Source of the DNA: Calonectria ilicicola
Lineage: Eukaryota > Ascomycota > Sordariomycetes > Hypocreales > Nectriaceae
Direction: 5' to 3'
NCBI GenBank assembly: GCA_020809705.1
Contig: CP085833.1
Location: 868,001 to 932,000 of the forward strand
Length of the DNA: 64,000 nt
This document shows positions 1-10,697 of this stretch, in pieces. Each line of letters starts with the position of its first letter. Positions within the stretch are counted from its first letter, which is position 1. Under the pieces are notes generated by a model that worked only from the letters and a program-made list of their open reading frames with translations, ran no database searches and was not told the DNA's origin. The position numbers were made by a program, and so were the translations under genes.

Positions 1-1435
1 CTTTTCCTTCTTGCTGGGCTGGGCCGGAAATTTGCGTGATGTGTCATATGCCATGTTCCGCCACTAGCGGGCCTAGACTTCATTCATTGTCGACAGGAGC
101 TACCCCGTAATGGAAATCGCCGACGCGTGTGTATGATACCACCATATAGGAGCGGTGAAATCTGTGCCATCGCTTGTTGGGCAGTGTCATTGCCATGGAG
201 TGTGGGGAACAAACCTCATGTTTGGATGATGGATTGGCATACGCAGACTCTCGTCACATCGCCCTTGACCGGAACCTCAACAATTATCATTTCTAAGGAT
301 ACCACTGGTACCTCTTTGAGCCTATTTTTGAAGGATTTCATCATATCATATGTTCACGCCCCCTCTCAACAGTTATAACAGCTATATCAGAGCTATACGT
401 GAAATAATCTACTCGATGCATAACAAATGAGGCCTGCCAACACCCTTTCTACTGCCGGTATCCGTGCCAAGGAGACTCGATGACGTGCTGTACTCGTCCT
501 GGCCCTCGCACAGAATCACATGGATTTCTTAAAGCTCCTAGTCTTCTTGAACTGTGTGTCCAAGAGGATGACCTTCTACTTAAAGAGTAGGGAAAAAAGA
601 AACCTGTTTACGGTTAGAGAGTAAACGAGTTTGTATGATGGATCCTGTGAATTTGAGTAAAACCTCTCTTTGTTTTACTCTGGGGTGATAGTTTGATGTG
701 AATGAGGATAATTACAAGTCCGATGATAATTCCCGGTGGTTGACACAAACCTGGTTGGTTATCTGGAGTGTTTAGCTTGGTGGTGCGAAGTCCGTGCGCG
801 CCACCGCATGGCCCAAGACAGCAAATCGGAGACATTTCAGTACACTCGCGCCTGCAAATATTTGAGCGGAGAAGGTATGATTATATGCACATTCCTCCAT
901 GTAAGGCTTAGGCCTAGCTCAGAGTATATTGGTTGTGGTATTTTGTGGCAAATATGAGGCGTGATAAATGGCTGAGAAATCGTATCATCTCTACACCGCT
1001 TGGGCTTGATTCCATGCATGTTTGCAGTAGTTTTGATCTTGATCAAATCATTTCCACTGAGGCTTGAGACTATATCTGGACCTTTTCCCATGCATATTAT
1101 GTGGTGAAACCGTAAGCTGATATTTGAAACCAGACCTATGACGGGAGGGTAGTGACCTTGAATGTGGCTGTCTGAAATGCAACATGGTATTGGTGCGGGG
1201 TGCGCCACTACCCACTTCCTGAACAATGTCAACCCAAACCCTAAGATGGAGTTCAGCTCAACAGTCTTGATTATGTTTCAAGGCCATGGAGAGAATTGCA
1301 AATGAATTTGAAAAGTATAAATGACAGCAAATAATCCATTGGACTTGTCTACATCACAGACAATCTCATCACAGTATTTCACCAATCTATTATTCAGTTC
1401 TTAGCCCAGAGCCTTCCAACCGCCTTTTCTCAGTC
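1..1435. other. Left-edge stretch without a supported gene
   Basis: No open frame here has recognisable domain content or plausible splice partners. The longest frame, minus strand 837-1232, has no family features. The right end is the promoter of the small gene that starts at 1436. Confidence 0.5.
1316..1323 (+). promoter_or_regulatory. TATA-like box of the 1436 gene
   Basis: TATAAATG lies 120 bp before the ATG at 1436. It is followed by a C/T-rich leader with several CA steps, a layout common in strongly expressed fungal genes. This is position plus motif only; no transcription start is known. Confidence 0.4.
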
Positions 1436-2002
1436 ATGGCTTCTCTTGTGGCCTTGGGCAGCACCATCTACGTTCCTGCTGACTTCCTTGGCGGCAGCAA
1501 GGGAAAGAAGCTGACCATCGAATGGAGCCAAAGCTTCAAATCATGCAAGGAGGATTATTATCTCTGCAAGTACACCGACAAGTCTAGTGGGTCTTATCAC
1601 TCTTGGGCCTTTGGCTTTTCACTGATATGTGGGTGTTAGCGGGCACGGAGGGTGTCATTTTTGTCCAGGCAAACAAGATTGAAGAATTCAAAGCCAAGAA
1701 GATTGAAGGTGATGAGATTACTCTGAAGGTTGACGAGAAGTTCCAGTATGGACAAGATAGTGGCAAAACCAAGCGGTTCCTTGTCTACCACAATAAGGAT
1801 CACACACCTTACCAGGTCAGTTGGTACTAAGTAGCTGAAAAGGAGCTAGATTAACAAGCATTAGCATCGATTTATCAGCAACCAGTACACTGATATCGGC
1901 GGGAAGGCGGCTGATTTCATCGTCAGTCTGGGTTACAAGGATGTCGGTGCAGTGGAAGAAGTTACTAAGAAGTTTTGGGGCGATTATCTGAAGAACTTCT
2001 AA
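1436..2002 (+). CDS. Small uncharacterised protein (147 aa, three exons)
   Basis: Family not recognised. The model is exons 1436-1586, 1640-1815 and 1886-2002. Introns of 53 and 70 nt keep the frame and give 444 coding bases. The protein starts MASLVALGSTIYVPADF and is lysine- and acid-rich. It has no convincing signal peptide or membrane segment and only two cysteines, which lie close together near residues 37-44. It looks like a compact soluble domain, perhaps beta-rich in the first two thirds and helical at the end (the tail ends KKFWGDYLKNF). It lies 389 bp before the large unknown gene on the same strand, so the two could be co-regulated. The first intron begins GTGGGT, a weaker donor, so that junction is the least certain part. 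Confidence 0.6.
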
Positions 2003-2391
2003 GAATAATTGATTCAATCAGGGAGATTGATTGATGCAATTTTCCTGGAAGAACAAGGGAGGTCTCTGGTTGTCCTGGAGGAGATAAGATGCATGTCAAT
2101 TGGATTTGAAGTCTATTATGTCGTGACCTCACTAGACATACCGTATTCAATAAATCATGCATAGGACCTCCCGATTCGTCTAGAGGCATTTTGAAGTGCC
2201 GCTATAACATGGGCGTGTGTGTATTCAGGGAGGTGTGATTCTGTTCAGCCCTATTTTAGTCGAAAGACAGGGATTTGAGAAGTTGGTAGTTCAGCTATAT
2301 AACGCGGACACCCATTCCATTTCTAGTTTTTTCAATCGCTTAAGTTTCACTGTACCCTACTCATTCAAATTATCATTGCTGAACAATCAAA

Positions 2392-5300
2392 ATGGATCCC
2401 TATGATGACGATGTCTTCGCTGGCCTATCCCGCGAGAACCGAAGGCAGATATTTGTGGAAACTGACACCATTAAACAGTCAGTTGGTACAATCGAGCTCA
2501 CGGACGAACAAACAGAAATGTATGGAGAAGAAACGCCCAAGTTTACTGGTTGGGATGGCTTCTGGGCAGATCCCGTTTTTGAGCATGTTACTGGCAGAAG
2601 GGTTCCTGTCCCGCCGGGACAGTCTCGAGAATACTGGAAATACGAGGTGGATGACAGTGTCCCACTAAGTTCATTGTTTCCTAGTCTTGCGTCTTCTGCA
2701 TTTGGGCTAGTTTCGTTTCACAAATCGGCTGTCGAGTGGTGGGCTCATCCCATCCATGATCAACCTGCGGGGCTGTATCTGCGCACAGAGATCGAATTTA
2801 ACGGTCTACTTGACGAAGTCTTTTCTGTATTCAAGCACTTTCTCGGTGAGGCAGCAAAGCCTAAATTGAGGCTCTCTGCATACCTGGGTTTCGCCCAAGT
2901 TCCCGATGGAAGCTATAGTATTGACGGCTTGACCTTTTCGGGTTCTCTTCTCGGGCTACGAACACCCATGCCCCCAGTTCTTGAACTCATCACCGTTCTC
3001 TCTATTGGCTTAGAGCTCAATATAGGAAGATCCAACAGCGTTGATGAAATCGCTTCGCCGACGTCATCCGCAAAGTCGGAATTCATCAGCTGGAGCATTT
3101 TTGGCGATGTTCATATCACTATTCCCGGGTTCACTGGCCCGATGCTACTCGGGTACAAAGCAACTCTCCAAGAAACGTCCCTACGATTCGATATGACAAT
3201 GCCTGGTGATGGGAAGTGGAAGAATCCCCTGGGTGTCGAGTCTCTCTCAGTAAGAAGGTACTCTGCTGGAGCATTGGTGGAGCTAACTAGTGCACTTTAG
3301 TTGGACGAAGTCAAATTTCTGGTTCATATTCCGATCTCTGATGCTGACAAGGGGGACGAAGAGGGTACCAGTCGTCAGGTGCAGGCTGGCTCAAGTTCAA
3401 CTCGGCCGACTGCAATGGAACTTGACAAGTCCCTATCCTTCGCTGTCTCAGCGAAGTGGAAAACTTCAAGCGCTGGCACTCTCGGGCTGAAGGGAGTAGT
3501 TTACAAGGACTACCCAGGTTTGGCATCCTTTGTCATCTCTAAACAGCACATGCTAATGCTAACTTTAGATGAATCGTACCTCGAGGGTACCTCGGAGAAG
3601 GTGACGTGGTCTGACATCAAGAAACTGTTTTCTGATATTCATGGCGATGATTTGGAATCATCAGACCATGATATCACATGCGAAAATCTAACTATTAGGG
3701 TGTCCAAAGCACAGCTTTCACTTACTGGTGCCTTGACCATTAACGGACGACGATTGGCGCAAGCCACAGTCATAATCAGCTCAGCAGGTCTCCTCATTAG
3801 GGCTCAGGTTGAAAGTTGGGATCTTGATGATGGATATGTTACTATCTATGATATGTCACTTACTCTTGTGATTGGTCGTTCCCAAAGCTCATCGCCAACC
3901 CAGACCAAAGAAGGCGAAAAACAAAAGGCGACCGATGGAGGGTGGAGTGGCGGGCTAGACATCACTGGACGCATCCTCATCAAAGAGGGAGTGACTAAAC
4001 CCATGGATATCAAGGTTTCCGTGACAGTCGGCAAACAAAAGAACCAATGGTTTTGGGTGCTCTGTGGCCATATGGATTCAGACATTTCTCTGCGAGATTT
4101 CGTTTCAATTGACGAGAATTCAGAGCTTGATGTAAGATTGACATCAGTGTCATTGGTTGCTTCTAGCATCGACAACGTCCAATGCGCCATGAGCTCGAAT
4201 GGCTATGTCATAAGAAAAGGTATTTAAATTCAGAGCTGCATTGTTCGGGTCATAACTGATGTTTCTCAGGAATATTTTTGTGGGCAACTATTAGCCAAAT
4301 TCCCTATCTGAAGATAGGTGGAGCAGTCAAGGAGCCAGCTCCGGGGGATAGAACTGAGATTTCTATCGGCTGGCAGAAGGGTTCTAGTATGCCGAGTGTT
4401 TCCATTTTTCTTCCTAAATCCTTGAAGGTAAAGCCCTGAAAACACGTCAAAATTCTCCAGACTGATATTTTGCAATAACAAGATCGATATCGGCCCGCGA
4501 TTCAGATCAGACAGATTTGAGCTGCAGTTTGGTCCCAAAGGTCTTTCGTTTATTGGGGGCTTTCAAGTCCACGTCAATGACGATGAAGAATGGCTGCAAT
4601 TCCGACTGACAGCAACCATTGACCCAACAGAACTGGTCGGAGAATTGTGAGCCGTATTCTGGAGCTAATATGATGTCAGTTACTAATATTTTTTATAGAT
4701 TATTTAAAGGAAACATTAACAACCCTCTGGGTCTGAGTAAGGAAATAACCATAGGTACGCTAGTTACAGAAGTTAGATTTTTTGACGTTTAGTGTAGTGG
4801 GTTAACTGACCATTTTGTTTAACCCAGGCCCGAAGCTTGCCATTGGCCTTCAACTCAACTGGGCCCAGCTTGCATCAACTGGAACACCTCAGGGTGTAGG
4901 TTTTATGGGGTCATTCTACGTTGGAGAAATAAATCAGACAAATGCATATGAAATGGTAATGTATGTCTGTGAAAATCCAAAAGACCTGTTGATCAAGGTC
5001 GACGCGCCGAGGATGGACTACCTGAAACTTGCACAGCTTATTGCTGCTGTCATGGAGGAAAAAATACCCTCAACTGATATGAAGATATTCGAACTAAGGG
5101 ATGTTTTGATCTATGCTAGCCCCGGGGTCACTTTTGCAGATGAGTACTTCCCCCCTGGCTTTCGGCTTCGAGGTCAAATCATCATCTTCGACCATGAAGC
5201 GGGTATGGATTGTATCCTAAGCACTGAAGGATTCACTCTCAAAGCTTGGCTTCAAACCATTGAACTTGGGCCTCTCAAAATTGGTGGTGATGTCACCCTC

Positions 5301-7031
5301 CCAGACCGTCCTGGAATGACTTTTGCATTGTTGGATGTAGAAATCACTGCGCAGACCCAGAAATTCATTCTCAGTGGTTACGTTGAACTTTTCAAGCTGA
5401 GGGCATCCATCGAGCTTTATATACAGATTCTACCCACGCCGATCTTTTACTTCGACCTGCAGCTCGCCTGGAGTGACCTCATCAAAATCCAAGCGAAAGC
5501 AATGATGATTAGCAAGGGAGAGGAGAAAAGTTTGACAAAAAAGTTGTCGAATGCGGATTGGGCAATCAGTGTTCAAATTGAGCAACGGATTATTCAAGAA
5601 ATGGTGGAGACGCTGCAGAAAGCGTTGCGAAAATTGCACGAGGCGATTCAAGAAAAGCTTGAGCAAGCAAAAGCCACAGTACTTGAGGCCGAAAGAGAAT
5701 ACAAGGCCCAGATAGAAGCGGCAGAGAAAAAGCTGCAGGAGTCAAGAGACGTATTCAAACGTCAGAATGATGACTTGGACGCTCAGATTGCTGCGCTGGA
5801 TCGCGAAACGGAGGAGGAAAACAATGTTCACCGCAGAAATGTCGAGAATGCCAAAATTGACCAAACCAACAGGGTCCATCAAGCCAGCGAACATCGGGAC
5901 TCAGAAATGCGGAAAGAGAAAAATAAAGTTGATGCCAGCCAGACTAATCTGAGAAATACAGAAGAAAACGGTCGGAACAGCAATAACAATGCGGTATCAG
6001 ACAGAGAGAGAAGAAAACAAGACTTCATGTCGAAGTTTGGCGACGCTCAAGACGCCATTAATAGTGCTGAATCAGCTGTCAACGATGCAAATAGTATGTT
6101 GCTACTAATTCACAGAACATAGTATCTATGGCTAACCCAGTGGATTGAACAGATGCAGTTGACTCACTGGAGGATGAAATTAGCGACTTGGAGTCTGACT
6201 TGCGCCATCTTGATTGGACAGATTTTTGGCGGGCTCCGGACATCGTACGCCTAAGCGCTCCTTTCTAAAGATAAATTTACTAACGTTTGACAGAGCATTC
6301 GGATTGCTGGGCTTGGGGTGGCTCTGGGATCGGCAAAAATCGGTCTTGGTGTTGCTCTTGGTGTCCTGAGGAGTGCCAAGGCCGTCCTGGACTCGCCTCT
6401 ATTCAAGGAGCTCCAGAATCTATGGTGGAGGGCTATCGAAGCCATTGACACCATAAGGAAGTCTGTTGAGCTCGCGATAAACGAGGCCGTTAACCAGCTT
6501 GCGAATGCGCAGAAACTCTTTGAGATCGCCGAACTTGCTCTCAAGGGTGACTTTGACAAAGCTGCACAAGCGGCACAGAACATGGTCGACGAAGCCCAAC
6601 GGTCATGGGATAACTATGAAAAGAAGCAGAAAATACAGTTTGAAATCTTGAAATGCCAGTTAACCGCACTTGGGAACACTGGTGTGGGCCTTGGCCTTGC
6701 GGCTGCCGAAACAGCACTGGAGGTGGCCAAAAACAACAACATCGCTTTTAAGGCGGCCAGCGCAGGCCTTGAGGCTGTCCAGGCAGTTGAAGGAGCAGTG
6801 TTTACCACTCTAAATGAAGTGATAAAAGCTGCAGGTTCGCTTTGCGATATTAGAGTGGCAAGGTTGAGCGGGACACTTACTGCAGATACAAACGACCAGA
6901 AGCCTTTTGAGATTCACATGGAGGGAGTAATCGTCGGTACACCCTTCACTCTCGACTTGGATTTTACCCCTGGTGATACTGCCGCATTTTTGGAGAATAT
7001 GGTAAAGGCGGCTATCAAGAAGCTTACCTAA
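2392..7031 (+). CDS. Very large uncharacterised protein with beta-rich body and coiled coil (about 1416 aa, eight exons)
   Basis: Family not recognised. Exons are 2392-3249, 3301-4219, 4270-4427, 4483-4646, 4699-4754, 4828-6093, 6153-6244 and 6294-7031. Every junction is GT-AG and phase-consistent, giving 4251 coding bases. Residues 1 to about 960 are rich in short alternating hydrophobic/polar segments with repeated Gly-Ile/Leu-Gly patterns (for example LKIGG and LELNIG), as expected of a long beta-strand array. About 966-1170 is strongly charged heptad-like sequence (Glu/Lys/Gln/Ala), a long predicted coiled coil. From about 1171 there is an Ala/Gly-rich helical segment (GVALGSAKIGLGVALG), then more amphipathic helix and a short beta-like end. 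No signal peptide or catalytic motif is visible. It could be a structural, lipid-binding or secreted-by-other-route protein; the sequence alone does not decide. Confidence 0.75.
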
Positions 7032-7573
7032 GTGCCACTACGTTGGGTGTCTTGGAATCTATTTCCTCGAGGCGCTTATGGATTCTGGCCAACTCCAGGG
7101 AAAAAAAGAGCGGGCTGCGGAGTGCCGTCCTTGGCGCCCCTACACTACCTACGATCCAGCCTCTCTGTTGACGGGCGAGCGGTGTCTCGTTTTGGCAGTT
7201 TGATCCCCCTGGCCCTTGCGTAGTGCGCGAGCTAGGAGGCTGGTACCGCGAGATGGCTCGATTCGTCGTTAGATTGGCTCGCAGGCGGCCGGGGACTAAA
7301 ATAGCCCATGACTAAGTAAATGCTCAGCTGCTCTCGTGTCAATTTTGACATGTCAGCTGCAAGCAGATGATGGCTTGACGCGTTTACCCCGGATCATGCC
7401 GTTTATGATCTAATATTGAAGCTGTGAATCTTGGGCAACTAAATGAGATGGAAAGATTACATGTATGGGACCAATTTGCAAGCTGGGAAATTTGAGGGAG
7501 TAACAAGGAGGACCCCCAACCTATCAGTTACATATTTTATTTCAATATTAATTTCTATCATTTATTTACAATT
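7032..7573. other. Intergenic, convergent gene ends
   Basis: This is the space between two convergent genes. It is probably 3' UTR on both sides, and the right part (7500-7573) is AT-rich, as fungal 3' ends often are. No other feature is seen. Confidence 0.5.
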
Positions 7574-9223
7574 CTATGATCTGAGGCTCCGCTGAATCCA
7601 CTTTTCGTCCAACTCGCCCATTGTGATTTTGCCAGTCACCTTGCCCTTTAAGGCATCTAATAGTTTGCCGCGCAAAAGATAGGTTGGGGTGCAACTCCAC
7701 GCGTGGCAAAAACTATTGTTTCTCACGTCTCCATACGGACTTGCCCGTGGATCCTTGGGGTCATAGCACTCCCAGAACGTGTCTGCGCCGGCTCGAATCA
7801 TGCCGGCCCAGTAGTCGTTGATGATTTCCAGGCACTTGTCATAGCATCCCACGGTCACGAGGGCGTCGCAGACATGGTGCCAGAGGTATGGGGTCAGGGG
7901 CTTCACTGCATCGGGGTGGGCAAGCGTGTCGAGAAGCGCGGTCTGGGCAACGTCTTGTGGAAATGCTTCAGCTAGAACGAGCCAGGCTGCCGAGGCGTAG
8001 CTAATTTCGGAGTCTGGACCTGAGATGAAGAGATTGTCCTCGGAAATGAATTTGGTAGCTGCTGCCGTCATCTTTGCCACCGTCTCCAGGTGGGGAGGCT
8101 CCTTTTCCAAAACGGATGCGAGCTTGTTCACTGCCTTTAGGGCGTACAGCAGCACGCCGTGCTCTCCGGCGTCTTTGTGAAGCTTGGGGGCCCAGTCGAG
8201 GAATTTCCAATCCTTGGTGCGGCTACTGTCAAACAGATTGGTCTCGGGGTCCACCTGGCTCAAGGGTCGTTTTACACAGTTGAGAACAGTGGGCCAAAGA
8301 AGCTGGCCGGCAGCAACATCTCCAGACTCAACCACGTAGTCGAGCACAATGGCAGCAAAGAGAGCATCGTAGTCGATGATGTAGTCGGTCGAGGGATAAA
8401 ACTTGGGCTTCTCAAGGACGCAGGCGGGAAGAGACCCGTCCTCGCGGATTACAGCGGCAAACTGGAAAATGTTGCGCTTTACCAGGGCAAAGTCCCGAAA
8501 GGTGCTATAGTTTGCTAGTGCCTGCAGCCTTAGATCGCCGCTCCACAGGCGGCGGTCTCGGCGAGGCCCGTCCTCGAAGACGGTCTGCATGCAATCGCGG
8601 AGCGTGGAGATGGCGCTATGGTCGATGTCCCGGAGTACCGGGTCGTCGAAGCTGACGGCATCGAGCTGGTGGTCCTGGCCAATGGCGCTGACGCACTCGC
8701 ACTGGACATTGGAGAATGACACCTTGAACAAGGGAGAGGTGTCGATAACCTGGACGCGCAGGAATCGAAAGGCATATCTCCTGGGGAGGATAACCTTCTC
8801 CGGGCACATGTCAATGTTGATGGTTTCATCCGGCAGCCAGGCTGTACTGATCCATGTCTTGACATTGTCCATGGGCATGGTGACGTCGAGCGGTGATTCG
8901 CCAAACGTCAGCCGCAGCCTGCATGGGGCATCCATACTGGCACCGGTGTGGTTTAGAGTAAAGGACAGGAAGCCGACCATGTGGAGACCAAAGTCTAGAA
9001 CAAACTCATCTCCTCTGCCCCAGGACAGGGATGGGAGCTTGTCAATTGCATTTTCGTCTGGGGTAGCACGAATGCCAAAGTAGGCGTCCTGGTCTGACTG
9101 GAACTTGACTAGCCTCTGGGGCAAGCGATGCCACCTGGCCAGGGTAGGGCGGAGATGCTCCGAGATGTTCTCAAAGTCTCGGTTCCATTCCGTGCGAAGA
9201 ATTTCTTGGGTAATGTCTGCCAT
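7574..9223 (-). CDS. GH78-type alpha-L-rhamnosidase-like six-hairpin glycosidase (549 aa)
   Basis: A single-exon gene resembling the fungal short GH78 group, which hydrolyses terminal alpha-L-rhamnose from glycosides. The N-terminal 200 residues look like a beta-sandwich (FGLHMVGFLSF region). A helical catalytic barrel follows. The acidic GH78 signature is at about residues 217-230 (EDGPRRDRRLWSGD). The usual catalytic Glu of this motif appears as Asp here, which is seen in this short subgroup as far as I recall. Later barrel elements include a Trp-rich FLDWAPKL and a C-terminal NNSFCHAWSCTPTY segment. There is no signal peptide, so the enzyme is probably intracellular and may act on imported rhamnosides. 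It is divergent from the sugar porter at 10698, which supports a transport-plus-hydrolysis unit. The exact substrate is not proven. Confidence 0.8.
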   Translation of the reverse strand: MADITQEILRTEWNRDFENISEHLRPTLARWHRLPQRLVKFQSDQDAYFGIRATPDENAIDKLPSLSWGRGDEFVLDFGLHMVGFLSFTLNHTGASMDAPCRLRLTFGESPLDVTMPMDNVKTWISTAWLPDETINIDMCPEKVILPRRYAFRFLRVQVIDTSPLFKVSFSNVQCECVSAIGQDHQLDAVSFDDPVLRDIDHSAISTLRDCMQTVFEDGPRRDRRLWSGDLRLQALANYSTFRDFALVKRNIFQFAAVIREDGSLPACVLEKPKFYPSTDYIIDYDALFAAIVLDYVVESGDVAAGQLLWPTVLNCVKRPLSQVDPETNLFDSSRTKDWKFLDWAPKLHKDAGEHGVLLYALKAVNKLASVLEKEPPHLETVAKMTAAATKFISEDNLFISGPDSEISYASAAWLVLAEAFPQDVAQTALLDTLAHPDAVKPLTPYLWHHVCDALVTVGCYDKCLEIINDYWAGMIRAGADTFWECYDPKDPRASPYGDVRNNSFCHAWSCTPTYLLRGKLLDALKGKVTGKITMGELDEKWIQRSLRS

Positions 9224-9256
9224 GATGGTGCTGCTGGATGATGGAGGCCGGGCAGA

Positions 9257-9300
9257 TGTGTGTGTGTGTGAGGCGTGAGGCGTGAGGTGTGAGGTGTGAT
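9257..9300. repeat. GT-rich short tandem repeat
   Basis: A (GT)n tract passes into several copies of a 7-8 bp unit of the form GAGGYGT just upstream of the glycosidase start codon at 9223. It is probably a microsatellite within the 5' UTR or promoter. Confidence 0.6.
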
Positions 9301-9687
9301 GGGCACCTTGATTGGCTCACTCTGTGTAAGGACGTTGGCGTTGTGATGTCGTTGGATCTGGCGGGTGCGGTTTAAGCTAAAAGGGACGACGACGAGATAT
9401 TTTACTAAGCTTTCGGCACAAAGGTTTACGAAAAAAAGCCAACCAAGACTATGGATCCAGAAGATCAACCGCCCACAACCCGATTATCCGCATACGCATT
9501 ACCATCACATAGGCAAGTTAGTTGGTAGGCGAGGTGGGGAAGGGCGTGGTTGCGGTGATAGTGGACTATCGGCAGTTGATAGGCCGAGTTTGGCAGCAAT
9601 GCTGTGCCGAAAATTGGAGACATGAATCGTGTGATGGTGTATGGCGCACGCCTCTTGACTCTGGCTGGCCTAGCCGGAGCCGCCCTC

Positions 9688-9730
9688 CACCCATCCTGCA
9701 CCCATCCTGTACCCATCCTGCACCCATTCG
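9688..9730. repeat. Tandem repeat of a CACCCATCCTG unit
   Basis: Three near-perfect copies of an 11 bp unit plus a fourth partial one (CACCCATTCGG) run head to tail. CACCC-type motifs can bind zinc-finger regulators, but no function is shown. Confidence 0.6.
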
Positions 9731-10697
9731 GAGCCACCCGCCACCCGTCTGAGTCTTGAAGAGGCAAACTGAGGCACAACTCCGGGTACAGTTCGGATCG
9801 AAACTCGTGCCAAGCCAGGCTGTAATGGGCATTAGCTCGCCGTAGCACCTCGTGGCGGCGGGAGCCTAGTCGTGTCACTAGCCCTGTACCCCAAGAAGTC
9901 AAATGCGAACTGATGGTGAGTGAGGGTCGGTCGTGTCAAGGGACCACCATGGACCACAAGGGGCCAGCCCCTCAAAAAAAAGACTGGAGAAGAGATCCGA
10001 GGGAGCGAGATTATGCGGGGGACGGGGTCGCGCATGTCAGCAGCTCAATTGAGCTTATCTCTGTCGATCACATAGAATCCGGGGTTGAGGACTCAATATG
10101 GCTTCAATTCGCCCATTGCCAGTTTTCCTGCCAGCCACGAGTCAAACGTAGCGTCGCATACGTCAGGGACAGGCCTAAACCTCGCCTCTCCGCTCCGTGG
10201 CTGACCTCCCCCTCGGGCTCAAAACAGCCATGCGAGGCGCTCTCCCCGGCCTGCGCTTCCCCAACTGCGCGTGACCCCAGGCTAGGGCGGGACGAGGTCT
10301 AGACTCAAAAAAAAAAAACTTGTCGCGGTCAGTGCTTGGCCGGCCATGCTGCCAGATCCCTCCCCTCAGGGGTCTGAAGCTAACGGAGAAGCACTCCAAT
10401 TCTTGCTCATCACCCGACCCCGTGGGGAAAAAAAGTTGGAGAGAGGCTAGCGGTAGTGGGAGCGGGACATGTTAAATACCATCCAACGTCCCGCCCGAAA
10501 CTCTCCTGTCGATCACCAGCATCAGCTTCACATTGGCACAGCTTCAAAAGAAGTCTCTTGCCTCTTCTTGGTCTCTCCATCTCGCCTCTTGTACCTTTTC
10601 CCTCGCCGAGCGGGGCTTGTTGAGATTGAGACCCGTGTCTCCCTCATCACCCATACAAAACCCACACAACCAACCTCCCCTCCCCTCAACCTTCGCC

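Larger units (their letters stand above)
9224..10697. promoter_or_regulatory. Shared divergent promoter region of the glycosidase and sugar porter
   Basis: About 1.47 kb separates the two divergent start codons. It contains GC-rich blocks that fit the fungal carbon-repressor (CreA) consensus SYGGRG, for example GCGGGG near 10016. It also holds two short tandem repeats, listed separately, and a pyrimidine-rich leader just before the porter ATG. No long open frame in it has coding character. The regulatory role is inferred from position. Confidence 0.45.

Noticed and set aside
837..1232. Minus-strand frame of 131 codons
   Set aside because: No family features, no splice partners and no promoter context.
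1436..1639. Uninterrupted reading of the first frame of the small gene (67 codons)
   Set aside because: The 53 nt intron model joins to a longer protein-like frame and a third exon with matching phases, which is better supported.
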